Assembly: GCA_003194525.1 (NCBI GenBank)
Contig: NBIV01000154.1
Span: 1 to 64,000 of the forward strand
Length of the DNA: 64,000 bases
Reading direction: 5' to 3'
From: Gracilariopsis chorda
Lineage: Eukaryota; Rhodophyta; Florideophyceae; Gracilariales; Gracilariaceae
Below, piece by piece: positions 42,901 through 52,188 of the stretch. How positions within the stretch are numbered: position 1 is the stretch's first letter; each line of letters begins with the position of its first letter. Under the pieces are notes generated by a model, which saw nothing but the letters and a program-made list of their open reading frames with translations, searched no databases and was not told the origin of the DNA. Position numbers and translations under genes: made by a program.

Positions 42901-44592
42901 GATCTAATACGGATTCTTTCTCTTCTATAGTCACAGTCACTGTATGATTTCCCATGTCGATGCAGGTCTGAATGTTCTCTAAGGTTGGGGAACCGATAAT
43001 CACATCCACTGGTGGGTCATCAACAACTAAAAAGTTTAAAAGGGTCTTGGACTCACCAAACAGCACAGGTACGTCTCTGACGACACCTCGTACTACACTA
43101 GAGCTTCCATCAGCGACTTTAATCTTCCTCGTCGTCGTTTTCGGTGAGAGCGTAAGTTCTTCCATCAGAGAAGTGGAGAGAAGGTTTGGAACCGCTCCTG
43201 AGTCCAGCAATGCGTTAACTCTAGTTCCGAATAGCTTCAACTTCACCACTTTTAGTCTTCTGATACTTCCAGGCCTATGCGTGATAGCAACCTTTTGACT
43301 TCTAGCATTCTTCACAAACAGTTTTTGAATCTGTCTTTTTGCTTCTTCGGCATCTCCACGGAGCAGCTGGCCAAATATGAGCCCACATGAAGCATTTGCC
43401 AACTCAATGAGAACATTGTACCGTCCTACGAAGTCTGAAATTCCATCTTTTCGGGCCGTCTGGGCCTCCTTCCGGGCCGGCTTGCGGGATTTAGGCTTGG
43501 CCTTCTTCCGACTTGGTAGGCCCTTCGTAAGGTCAATGACTGGACCCGGCTGAGGGTTGAGTAACTCTCTCACAGCCAATCTTCCTGTCTTTGGCTGTTT
43601 CGGCAGCGCCCTGCCCTCAGCATCTCTCTTCATAGCATTGAAAGTCTCTTCTTCTTCGACTTCTTCAGTCACTATTCCCACTGTGTAGTCTTTATCCTTT
43701 CCTGAGTCTTTCAGTGTGTCTCCTTCTGTTTTCATATGTGTTTCATTGGCAGCGACGGCGGGCTGTAGCATCTGGGGCTTTGACCAACACGTAGTTTCTG
43801 AGTGTCCCATCTTCCCACACCGTGGGCATCTGGTATTCCGGTTGGGATTCTTGTCACAGCGGTTCGCTCCATGTCCTGGCTTGTGGCAGAATGAAAAGGC
43901 ACGAATATTGTTCTCCTTGGTCGAAGTTTGTTTCTTCTTAACCAAGAGGGTGAGTTCCGCTATCTGAGAGGTGAGATCATCTACCTTGTTCTCCAATGAC
44001 TCCACCGTTTGTTCGGGGCAACGGAGAATCCTCATAGTGTGAGGTCGCTTACCTTCTCCTCCTTTCCTTTTTCCAATGTAGGCTTCACTGAAAGTTTCTT
44101 GGCAACGAACATAGTCCCGACTGGTACGCTTGAGCGATTCGTAGTCGCGTGAACCTCTTAACAACACGTATTGATCCAGGTCCATATGTTCCATGACTGC
44201 ATTTCTGAGCAATCCAAACTTAGCTTCATTGTTGAAGCCAGCTTTCTTGAAAACGCCATCCATTTCTGTCAGAGAACTAGCCATGTCCAACGGACGGAGC
44301 TTGCATTTCATGGCTCTTCGTATATACTCTTCCTGACTAGCCACTTAGAAAATTCTTCGATCATAGCTTGCTTCAAAGCAGCGTAGTCATATGCTTCTTC
44401 AATTAACTGTCCTTCGTACGCGTAGGTTTCGTAATAGAATTCAAACGCCTTTCCTGTCAAACACGGCAGGAGTTGCGTTGCTTTTTCCGAATCGTTAGTG
44501 TCTTTCGCGACAACATTGTCAAAGAAAAAGAAGAATTACACTACATTCGAGTCAGGTTCACCATTGAACACAATTGCTGAAGACGACGACAT
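39935..44592 (-). pseudogene. Gypsy gag-pol polyprotein with three lesions
   Basis: Gag starts at the ATG at 44592, 32 nt from the 5' LTR. It is broken by TAA at 44536-44538 and by a 1-nt shift near 44343. The long frame then runs gag (zinc knuckle CPRCGKMGHSETTC near 43800), protease LLDSGAVPNL, and RT (FSVDYRALI) to an amber stop at 42146-42148. The same frame resumes at once with MTTFIWRFGTF, then NAPATFQRM, catalytic VYLDDVVIYSN, RNase H (ETDASSVSLGAVLS, ITDHQALQY, GASNRVADYLSR) and integrase with its three acidic residues (SIDFAGPL, VVSDNANSF, GRAERMIG). The integrase zinc site has CGGY in place of CxxC. No chromodomain is seen at the C-terminus. Confidence 0.9.
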
Positions 44593-44624
44593 CGTTCTGA
44601 AAAGGTCCCTTCTCGAGAGTACCA

Positions 44625-44794
44625 TGAAAGCAACAAAGCGGCTTGTCTCCCTTTTCGGATGGAAAGGGAGGAGGGGCTGGCTTTTATTGACTCTGGCCCT
44701 CCAGCGAGATCGCTGGAGGGCCAATCAGACGTCTTCATAAAGGCTGGCGTGCCATACGCGCCAGCCAAGTCCGTCCACGTGGACAGCCTCTACA
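44625..44794 (-). repeat. Gypsy 5' LTR
   Basis: 170 bp, the partner of 37772-37941. The minus-strand sequence just beyond its end begins TGGTACTCTCGAG, a plausible tRNA primer-binding site. Confidence 0.93.
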
Positions 44795-44799
44795 GGGAG

Positions 44800-44855
44800 C
44801 TCACTGTCAAGCGAGCTCCTGCGCTCCACGCAGCCGAAATAAAATCTAATTCTCA
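44800..44855 (-). repeat. Copia 5' LTR, part 2 of 2
   Basis: The last 56 bp of the interrupted Copia LTR, matching 32158-32213 with two differences, followed by the GCAGC target duplication. Confidence 0.92.
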
Positions 44856-44860
44856 GCAGC

Positions 44861-45241
44861 CACTGGCCAAAGACGCGTCCCACCCACGCTCGTAGTCAAA
44901 AATAAATTCAGCATTTCGTGCGTGTACCTGTTGTACGTTGTACAACCCTAACTTCATTCGCAGTTCGTTCAGATGCACACGCAATCTCAGCACGGCAGTT
45001 GACGGCTGCTCTGACTGTCACGTCCACTGTCAAGACCTCTCATCACACTCCGTTAATCATCGGTCCCCATTTCATCGCGCCGCAGACAAAGACGAGAAAT
45101 CAAATCCGTGGAAACACAAATTGATTCATATAATTACATTCAGTGGCCGTATGTACTCGCCCACGCCCCACCACCACAGCAGGCAGAGCAGCACAACGTG
45201 AATTCGCCCCAACTTGAGGGTATGGTCATTCAAATCACAAG
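44861..45241. other. Spacer between Copia and piggyBac elements
   Basis: About 380 bp with no supported gene or repeat. Confidence 0.4.
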
Positions 45242-45450
45242 ACTAGTGTCTATCTGACCAGCGACCTCATATGAGGTCAATCTTAATTACTCTAGAACTT
45301 TATCAAAACCTTAAAACTTTTCCAAAAACTTTTTCGCTTTGATCTTCTCATCATGTCTTCTACGCCGGCAGCGCTTAACCATGTCCACAACACATCACCA
45401 ACAGTCGTAGCTGTCACATCAAGCACTATCGTCAACAACATTCGTACACA

Positions 45451-47553
45451 ATGGCCCCGTCCACAGATCTTCGCAGAACTGTTGGAACAACTGTCAACAG
45501 TCGTGCTCGTCTGGTTACAAATGACGCTGAATGCAAACGTTACTACGGATCTCTATGGAAGTCAACAACGGTACACGGTTCTGTCCTCAATGTTGACATA
45601 CGTAACATCAACAATCGAAATCTCACTTTTCTGACTGTGAAGTTTCGTCTACCGAACCGAGAAAAAGAAGTAACTCTACCTCTATCTAGTGTCAAGCTAG
45701 GTACCGGTGTTGACGAAGCCGTGAATGCTGCAGAAGAGCCTATTACCGAGGTTGAACCCATTAATACGCAAAATATCGAGGAAGATGCTCTTGTCACACC
45801 ATCTCAGATGCAAGTTTTGCAGCCGCAAACAAGTTCATTAAGCGAAAATGCACCTGTCCAATCAACTGTGATTCACGGTCGTGTGTGGGAAACCTGTACG
45901 ACGTTGAGTCCTCTGAATGGTTGTATGCAAATGCATCAGTGGAAAGTGGTTGGCCCAGCTGGAGATTTTATCTCACCGCGTCACGTTCCTCCAAACATGA
46001 GTGCATTAGATTTCTTTCTTTGGATGTTCCCTATGCAGCATTTGCAGTTCATAGTGAACAGAACAAATGTTCGGTTAGAAAGCAAAGACGTTCGGAGGAC
46101 TTCAGGGGGAGAATTGCTCAAATTCTTTGGAATTCTTATCCTCATGACTCGCATTGAGTTCTCTAACAGACGGGATCTTTGGAGCCTCGAGCCTTTTTCT
46201 AAGTTTATTCCTCAGCCAAATATTGGTCTTGCGATGTCACGGAACAGATTTGAAATGCTTAGAAGTTCAATATGCTTCAGCGGAAATGGTGTGACTGAAG
46301 AGCAGGGAATCGCGCGTTGGTCCTTCGTAACAGATTTTGTGAAGGCAATCAATGACCATCGTCGGTCTTTTGTCACGCCATCACATGCCTTATGTGTTGA
46401 CGAAGGAATGTCACGATGGTACGGATTAGGCGGTAATTGGATTGATGTCGGGCTTCCGCACTATACGGCATTAGACAGAAAGCCGGAAAATGGTCTTGAA
46501 ATGAAGGCCGTATGTTGTGCACGAAGTGGCATAATGCTGAACATTGAGCTCAATATGGGTGCAAATATTCCGGAACAAGTTTTTGATTCTGATAACGCCC
46601 ATGGAACGGCAGTCTTACTTCGCTTAGTGCAACCATGGTTTGGATCAGGACGGTTGGTATGTGCGGATTCCTTTTTTGCGTCTGTCAGTACAGCGAAAGC
46701 ATTACTGGAAAAAGGTTTAAGGTTTACTGGAGTTGTCAAAAATGCTACTCGTGAATATCCGATGACACATCTCTCCGAAACTACTTTATCAGACAGGGGA
46801 GATTTTGTATCTATGCTATCGAAAGGAAGCATTATCAATAATGATATAATGGCTGTAATGTGGATGGACAGAGAAAGAAGGTATTTCGTATCAACCTCTG
46901 GCACGGTTAGTCCTGGCTGTCCTATTATTCGAGAAAGGTGGAGACGGGAGGGAAATATTTCTAAGAAAGTGGAAATGGAGGTCGCAATTCCCGAAGTGTG
47001 TGAAGAGTATTACAAAAACTGTTCAATGGTCGATCGCCATAACAGATGCAGACAAGATGATCTGAATCTGGAGAAGAAAATTGAAGTGAAAGAGTGGTCA
47101 TTTCGAGTGAACTGCTCTCTTTTATCGATTTGTATTGTGGACGCCTGGAAGTTGTACAAAGCCGCAAATGGAACCCGAAACGTGAAAAGTCCGCACCACT
47201 TCTATTGCCAGTTGGCTGATGAACTAATTGAGAATACATGGGATACCACAGGTCTAATGAGCAGAGATGAGCAAGAATGTGAAAATGATCATGAGAAGCC
47301 AATGTTTGCAGGCACTGGCTTGCATTTAATGCAGACGAATAGAAGGAGAAAAAACAAGGATGGCAAGATTACAAAAGCTTTATATCAAGGACGATGCAGT
47401 TTCTGCAAAGGTAATACAAAGTCCAAGTTTTTATGTTCTGGGTGCTATATCAGAAAGGAAAAAGAAGTGTTTTTATGTCACACTGGTACTAATAGAGATT
47501 GTTTTATGAAACACATTGAAGAGTGTCACGGTATAATGAAGTTCAGAAGCTGA
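45451..47553 (+). CDS. piggyBac-type transposase (DDE)
   Basis: An intact 700-residue transposase. Residues 1-170 are variable and N-terminal. The catalytic region follows the piggyBac pattern: ALDFFLWMFP, GGELLKFFGILILMTRI, then the three Asp residues D317 (CVDEGMSRWYG), D406 (VCADSFFAS) and D473 (WMDRERRYFVST). Near the end come SMVDRHNRC and WSFRVNCSLLSICIVDAWKLY, then a Cys/His-rich tail (CSFCKG, CSGCYIRKE, CHTGTNRDC, HIEECH) resembling the family's C-terminal zinc domain, which binds the element ends. The start was taken at 45451, but an upstream out-of-frame ATG at 45353 might affect translation. With frame and triad intact, the element could still be active. Confidence 0.9.
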   Translation: MAPSTDLRRTVGTTVNSRARLVTNDAECKRYYGSLWKSTTVHGSVLNVDIRNINNRNLTFLTVKFRLPNREKEVTLPLSSVKLGTGVDEAVNAAEEPITEVEPINTQNIEEDALVTPSQMQVLQPQTSSLSENAPVQSTVIHGRVWETCTTLSPLNGCMQMHQWKVVGPAGDFISPRHVPPNMSALDFFLWMFPMQHLQFIVNRTNVRLESKDVRRTSGGELLKFFGILILMTRIEFSNRRDLWSLEPFSKFIPQPNIGLAMSRNRFEMLRSSICFSGNGVTEEQGIARWSFVTDFVKAINDHRRSFVTPSHALCVDEGMSRWYGLGGNWIDVGLPHYTALDRKPENGLEMKAVCCARSGIMLNIELNMGANIPEQVFDSDNAHGTAVLLRLVQPWFGSGRLVCADSFFASVSTAKALLEKGLRFTGVVKNATREYPMTHLSETTLSDRGDFVSMLSKGSIINNDIMAVMWMDRERRYFVSTSGTVSPGCPIIRERWRREGNISKKVEMEVAIPEVCEEYYKNCSMVDRHNRCRQDDLNLEKKIEVKEWSFRVNCSLLSICIVDAWKLYKAANGTRNVKSPHHFYCQLADELIENTWDTTGLMSRDEQECENDHEKPMFAGTGLHLMQTNRRRKNKDGKITKALYQGRCSFCKGNTKSKFLCSGCYIRKEKEVFLCHTGTNRDCFMKHIEECHGIMKFRS

Positions 47554-47837
47554 CGAAGATGTCCACAACCTTGTCAACCTTCGTTTTTTATATTAAAAAT
47601 CTATGTTTAAATGCAAAAGTTTACAATAAGTTCATTTTACCTTTAGCCCCCTACTAATTCAATCCGCGTTATTTAGACTTGCTAGATTATTTAAACTCTA
47701 TTACGAAACTGCCCCTTTAACAGATGTCACCGTATTCTTTCTGCTGTTCAAGTGGGTGTTATAAACGTTCTGAGAGTTTAAAGATATTTAGAATTAGTCG
47801 AGCTCCCGAAGGAGTTTTGGAGTTTTATGAAACTCAG

Positions 47838-47893
47838 CGAGGTTCGAACTCATGTTTTGCTGCTCGCATGTGACCTGACGACCACTGAGCTGC
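47838..47893 (-). other. tRNA-like box A/box B motif inside the transposon
   Basis: On the minus strand AGCTCAGTGGTCG (box A-like, 47879-47891) is followed about 35 nt later by GAGTTCGAACCTC (box B-like, near 47840-47852), the spacing of a tRNA gene. I cannot fold a full cloverleaf: the T stem is imperfect and no acceptor stem is seen. It may be a tRNA-derived SINE remnant or chance. Confidence 0.25.
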
Positions 47894-48031
47894 TGTTATG
47901 GCTCAATGGTCGTCTTCTACAAGTACTTATAGTTGAAAGACCACCCGGTAGGCCATGTTTCAAGTTCAAAATTTGAAATGTGGGGCCATGCGGATCAGAT
48001 TTCAATTTTTTTTTTAATTTTGCGTGCCGTT

Positions 48032-48078
48032 GCGCTGACCTCATATGAGGTCAAAATGACCTCATATGAGGTCAGCGC
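48032..48078. repeat. Double palindrome in the right subterminal region
   Basis: Two perfect 18-bp palindromes TGACCTCATATGAGGTCA (48036-48053 and 48057-48074) separated by AAA and flanked by GCGC on both sides, making the whole 47-bp block an inverted repeat. One related copy sits at the left end. They are likely transposase-binding sites. Confidence 0.85.
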
Positions 48079-48099
48079 ACCGGTCCGATAGACACTAGT

Positions 48100-48473
48100 A
48101 TTGTTTATCATCTGTCAACAAAAGTTTCCGAACTGCACAAAATACTCAAGTTCGTACTCATCGCAACAACAAAGGCATCGCAGAAAGCTTTTCAGCGTTC
48201 AGCCTAAGACGAACAGACCAAAACAAAGAACAACTGATATCATACCCATCAAAAAACCTACCGTCGGCAGACCCCATGGTATTCATCTGTGCAGCGGTTT
48301 GTCACTGTAACGCTCATTCAAACAAACCCGCCTGCATCAACGGGACCCACTTGAAGCTTGTAGTTCGTACTGGCTCTCAGAAAGCCCACATATCTAGCCT
48401 ACAAACTTTGTTAGAGTATACCCCGTTCTCCTCATGGGAGCTCAACACCCCACCGACATCTAAGCAATGTCCC
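48100..48473. other. Spacer downstream of branching enzyme
   Basis: 3' flank of the branching-enzyme gene and right flank of the piggyBac element. Short plus-strand ORFs show no domain. Confidence 0.4.
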
Positions 48474-50753
48474 TCACACAGCTTCCTTCTGAACAGCCTT
48501 GACCGCTGCTTTCGTCGTCAGCTTTGCGCGTAGTTTCGACGCTACTTGCTCAACATCCTCAGCGCCAGAGACAGCCTTCTCAGAAGCTGCTTTCTTATCC
48601 ACTATCTCAGTCACTACAGTTGCAGGCTTGCTTTGCGCGTCGGCTGCCTTCCCCTCTTTCTGCGCAGCTTCCTCCCACGTCTCATAGCAATAGTACACCT
48701 GGCACGTGCGTGCAGGAGCATACACTTGTATGTAGTATGGTCTGTTATGCCACGGTTCAGTATTCGTCGTGTGGACCACATCCCAGTGCACTCTTCCATG
48801 TCCACCAGTGTTCGTGCCATCCGAATCAAGAACCAACTTATACCGACCACCCCAATAAGTGCCAATACGATAATCAGAATACGATTGATTATGATGGAAG
48901 TTAAACACGAACAGCAGACGATCGCCCTTTTCAACGACGACCAGCTTGTCACCTTCGTGTGACAAAACGACATACTGATGTGCCTGGAAATGGAGGAACG
49001 GATGTTCGTCGTCCAAAGCGTGCGCCATCTTCTCAAAAGCGTACAAATGCTTATAACGTAGCGACTGATTGTCGCAAAGATCCCAGCGACGACGTGCATG
49101 TTGGTAAGAGTTGCCGTTTCCTTCACGCGGGAAATCAATCCATTCTGGATGACCAAACTCATTGCCCATGAACGTAAGGTAACCTTCACCCGATAAGCAC
49201 ATGGTCAACAGTCTGATCAACTTGTGCAGCGCAATTCCACGCTCGATGGTGGGGGAAGGGTATCCATCGCAGCTCATATCAGTGTACATAGCGGCATCCA
49301 TAAGCCAAAAGGCAATAGTCTTGTCCCCAACCAACGCTTGATCATGACTTTCGCAGTACCCAATGGTCTTCTCGTTCCAACGGCGATTGGTAAGAGTGAA
49401 CACAATATTACCCATATTCCAATTCTCGTCCTTCTCCTTTTCAAGAACCTCGATCCACATGTCGGGAATGGCCATGGCCAAACGGTAGTCGAAACCGAGT
49501 CCACCATGTTCAACAGGGACACAAAGAGTAGGCATGCCGCTGACGTCTTCAGCGATAGTCACGGCCACATCAGGATGCAAGTCATGAAGTAACTTATTGG
49601 CAAGCATCATATAAACACAAGCATCAACATCAACCTGCAGTCCAAAGTATTCATTATAGTTGCCAGTGAACTGCACACCAATGCCAGAATGAAGGTACAA
49701 CATGGAAGTGATACCGTCGAAACGGAAGCCGTCAAAGTGATACTCCTCCATATACCATCTAAGATTGGAGAGCAGGAAGCGAAGAACCTCCCAATGACCA
49801 TAGTTGAAGAGCCTAGAATCCCACAACGAATGCCTTCCACGTTCTCCTTCATGGAAGTACTGGTGGTCTGTGCCATCGAAGTTATTGATACCGTCCATGG
49901 AGTTACTGGAGGCATGTGAATGGACGACATCCATGAGCACGTACAATCCGAGCTGATGTGCCTTATCGATGAGGTACTTGAGATCCTCGGGTGGCCCACA
50001 GCGAGAGCTGATGGCAAAGAAGTTAGTAACGTGGTATCCAAAACTGGCATAATACGCATGCTCCATAATGGCCATGATTTGCAAAGCAGTGTAGCCAGTG
50101 TTCTTAATACGCGGAAGAACGTTGTCAGCAAACTCTCTGTATGAGCCGACCTTTAGATCGTTAGTGCCCATGCCGACATGACACTCGTAAATACGAAGCG
50201 AAGAGGGTCGCTTGACGTGATCTGGACCAATCCACTTGTACTTCTCCGGGGGGTTCCAGAAGACGGTATCATACAGAAATGTGTGCGGGTCTTGCACGCA
50301 GAAGGTTGCCCACGCCGGGTTGCGGTCGAGCCACGGACCGTGATGGGGCACAACGGCAGCCTTCACCTTGGTGCCGTGCTTGATAGCCGGGACGCCCGGC
50401 TCAGGATCCGGAATGAAGCAGGACCATATGCCAAATTCATCGCGCTGCATAGGGACAGAGTGACGATCCCAGTTGTTAAACTCGCCAAAGAAGAACATTT
50501 CGCGGGCGCTGGGTGCCCATTCGCGGTAGCGAATGCCTCCCTTGACGCGCTGGATTCCCATAGTTTGATATCCGCGTGAAAAGTTGTCGAGGGACTTTTC
50601 GCTGGACTCGATGGCGGACAGAATCTCGGAAAACTTGGCATAGCGATAACGCAGGGCATCTGCAAAGGGCTCCAAGTAGCGATCATCGCGGATGCATGCG
50701 GTGCCGTCTTTCTTATCCTTCCAGGCGGAGTAGTGGGGGTCTTCCGAGCCCAT
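48474..50753 (-). CDS. GBE1: 1,4-alpha-glucan branching enzyme (GH13)
   Basis: Makes alpha-1,6 branches in storage glucan. The protein is 759 residues from the ATG at 50753 (MGSEDPHYSAWK). The longer frame upstream begins at a non-ATG codon and is not enzyme-like. Layout: N-terminal CBM48 (about 65-160, YREWAPSAREMFFFGEFNNWD), then the GH13 barrel with DVVHSH (275-280), nucleophile Asp346 (GFRFDGIT), acid/base Glu402 (TIAEDVSG) and His470-Asp471 (ESHDQALVGDK), and a C-terminal all-beta domain. It is close to eukaryotic glycogen-type enzymes in length, plus a ~60-residue Ala/Lys-rich tail. No transit peptide is seen, as expected for floridean starch, which is made in the cytosol of red algae. 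Confidence 0.95.
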   Translation of the reverse strand: MGSEDPHYSAWKDKKDGTACIRDDRYLEPFADALRYRYAKFSEILSAIESSEKSLDNFSRGYQTMGIQRVKGGIRYREWAPSAREMFFFGEFNNWDRHSVPMQRDEFGIWSCFIPDPEPGVPAIKHGTKVKAAVVPHHGPWLDRNPAWATFCVQDPHTFLYDTVFWNPPEKYKWIGPDHVKRPSSLRIYECHVGMGTNDLKVGSYREFADNVLPRIKNTGYTALQIMAIMEHAYYASFGYHVTNFFAISSRCGPPEDLKYLIDKAHQLGLYVLMDVVHSHASSNSMDGINNFDGTDHQYFHEGERGRHSLWDSRLFNYGHWEVLRFLLSNLRWYMEEYHFDGFRFDGITSMLYLHSGIGVQFTGNYNEYFGLQVDVDACVYMMLANKLLHDLHPDVAVTIAEDVSGMPTLCVPVEHGGLGFDYRLAMAIPDMWIEVLEKEKDENWNMGNIVFTLTNRRWNEKTIGYCESHDQALVGDKTIAFWLMDAAMYTDMSCDGYPSPTIERGIALHKLIRLLTMCLSGEGYLTFMGNEFGHPEWIDFPREGNGNSYQHARRRWDLCDNQSLRYKHLYAFEKMAHALDDEHPFLHFQAHQYVVLSHEGDKLVVVEKGDRLLFVFNFHHNQSYSDYRIGTYWGGRYKLVLDSDGTNTGGHGRVHWDVVHTTNTEPWHNRPYYIQVYAPARTCQVYYCYETWEEAAQKEGKAADAQSKPATVVTEIVDKKAASEKAVSGAEDVEQVASKLRAKLTTKAAVKAVQKEAV

Positions 50754-52188
50754 GGTGACGGGGAAGTGATGGGGGAGCGGTAGGCGAGCGGGAAGCAGGT
50801 GTGGAGGAAGTGAGTGTGTGCGAGGGGTGGATTTGGGGTGCGCAAATAAAGCGGAGGTTAAGTGAATCAGGACATGCAGTTGGGCTGCAATGAGCGGCTG
50901 TGTGCGAGTGAAATGGCGAATGGGCAGTGCCACGGCTGACACGATCCGAAGAACTGAGCCACACAGCGAGCGCGACAGCGGTGGCGGCACGCGCGTGCAG
51001 CGTGCGGCTGTGCACACGCCGCGTATGCTGGACGCGCCACGAGGCACACGTGTGTTACCCACCGTTTTTTGATCACAATGTGAACAGCGAAGTCATTCGT
51101 TGTTTAAATCATCGCGCTGAGAGAATGGCAACTGGTGAAGTGCGCAGCGTGAAGGTAAGGCCACAAGGGCAGAATGGTTGTTTGGGCAACGGCGGGAGAG
51201 TCGATCGCATGGCCACGCGCACATGAGCGCCAGCGCTCTTCGGAGAACACGGCCGTGCAACAAGTTGCCAACGGAATAGGCATGTGCATTGAAAAGGCGC
51301 AGGCTTGGAGGTGCTCCGCTTCCAGGCGCTTGGCGAGCGGCTGGCAACTGTTGGCTGCTGCGCCCACAACGGACGCTGCTTGTGCCTGGGCCCTTTGTAC
51401 ATATGGAGATGTACAAAAATGTATCTTGTGCATTGTGCACTATTTTGGGGTCGCGCTTTGAGCGACGCCACGGAAGAGACACTTCGGAATCGTTGTATCA
51501 GATTTGTTTTTAAATTTTCGCATAGTAAACATGAATCATTTTTAATTTAACGAGGCGCACGTGCTCCAGCGCGTGCACATCTCGCGACTGCGCAGCGGTC
51601 ACGGCAGGGCGCCCGCGCAACTGGCGCCATCACATCATGCAGGAGTAATGCATGGTCATCATCCGCGTGGCGCACTACAGTAAGTTTATGTACAAAAGCA
51701 TGCGGATTGTGAATGTTTGTATCTTTTGTTTATTCAACGCCCGGCGCAGCACATCATCGGGGTTTGATTTTCGGCACGGGTGCCACGGGCACGTAACGAC
51801 GGAATTGAGGAGTTCACGATGATTGACTTCATATTGTTTGGCTTTCTGTACCCTCTTTTTGGGTTCTGTGTTTTTAGATGTTTTTAGGGGGTACAGATTT
51901 TGAACATTGGCACGTACACCGTGCCGATGTCAACTATGCCAAGCAAGTCTCCCGATGGCCATAGGGCGTAGACTATGATACTTTACGGCTGCCGTGCATG
52001 TCCGCCGCTCTCAGCTGTGGGGTACGGTTTCACCGCTGTACCGAAGGTCCCACTGGTGCAACGGTAGAAGCTCATAGAGCCGTTCGGTCCACCGGGCCGC
52101 TCTCCCGCGGAAAGCAACGTCGCGCTCTTCGCCCCGCTGCCTGCTTTGGCGCGTCAAATACCAACTCGACCGCTTCCATGGCCAGCAA
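50754..52188. other. Intergenic, no gene seen
   Basis: The GC-rich part next to 50754 is the branching-enzyme promoter/leader. Overlapping ORFs on all frames around 50800-51500 are typical GC artefacts. Nothing is recognised up to the 3' end of the metallo-beta-lactamase gene. Confidence 0.4.

Larger units (their letters stand above)
37772..44794 (-). mobile_element. Nested Gypsy LTR retrotransposon with antisense ORF
   Basis: A 7,023-bp element inserted in the Copia 5' LTR. The LTRs are both exactly 170 bp (37772-37941 and 44625-44794), starting TGAAAGC and ending CTCTACA on the plus strand. The GGGAG target duplication lies at 37767-37771 and 44795-44799. Gag-pol is on the minus strand. 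The primer-binding site starts TGG right at the 5' LTR (minus strand from 44624), and the polypurine tract (GGGAGGCGGA) abuts the 3' LTR at 37942-37952. Between pol and the 3' LTR lie a 24-bp minisatellite and a plus-strand ORF (38538-39782), unusual content for such an element. Confidence 0.93.
32062..44855 (-). mobile_element. Copia LTR retrotransposon, split by a nested Gypsy element
   Basis: A complete Copia insertion. The LTRs are 152 bp, start TGACAAG and end CTCA on the plus strand (TG...CA). The 3' LTR is 32062-32213. The 5' LTR is 37676-37771 plus 44800-44855, split by the Gypsy insertion. A 5-bp target duplication GCAGC flanks it at 32057-32061 and 44856-44860. Coding runs on the minus strand. 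The primer-binding site begins TGG directly at the 5' LTR end (minus strand from 37675), and a purine-rich stretch abuts the 3' LTR (32214-32224). Without the insertion the element is about 5.77 kb. The two LTRs differ at 7 of 152 positions by my reading. The gag-pol is decayed. Confidence 0.92.
45242..48099 (+). mobile_element. piggyBac-type DNA transposon
   Basis: A 2.86-kb element bounded by 13-bp inverted terminal repeats ACTAGTGTCTATC (45242-45254 and, inverted, 48087-48099). Each is followed inward by a GACC word and by the palindrome GACCTCATATGAGGTC, once on the left (45263-45278) and twice on the right. The transposase lies between. The similarity may extend outward by a few bases (ACAAG/ACAAT). 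No TTAA flanks the ends as I read them, though piggyBac elements normally duplicate TTAA. Either the true ends lie slightly elsewhere or the flanks have decayed. Confidence 0.8.

Noticed and set aside
45283-48017. TTAA words at 45283 and 48014 as piggyBac target duplications
   Set aside because: They lie inside the matching terminal repeats and are not followed by inverted repeats.
50754-51062. N-terminal extension of the branching enzyme as a plastid transit peptide
   Set aside because: It begins at a GTG codon with no ATG before the enzyme start, and GC-rich frames are open on several strands here.
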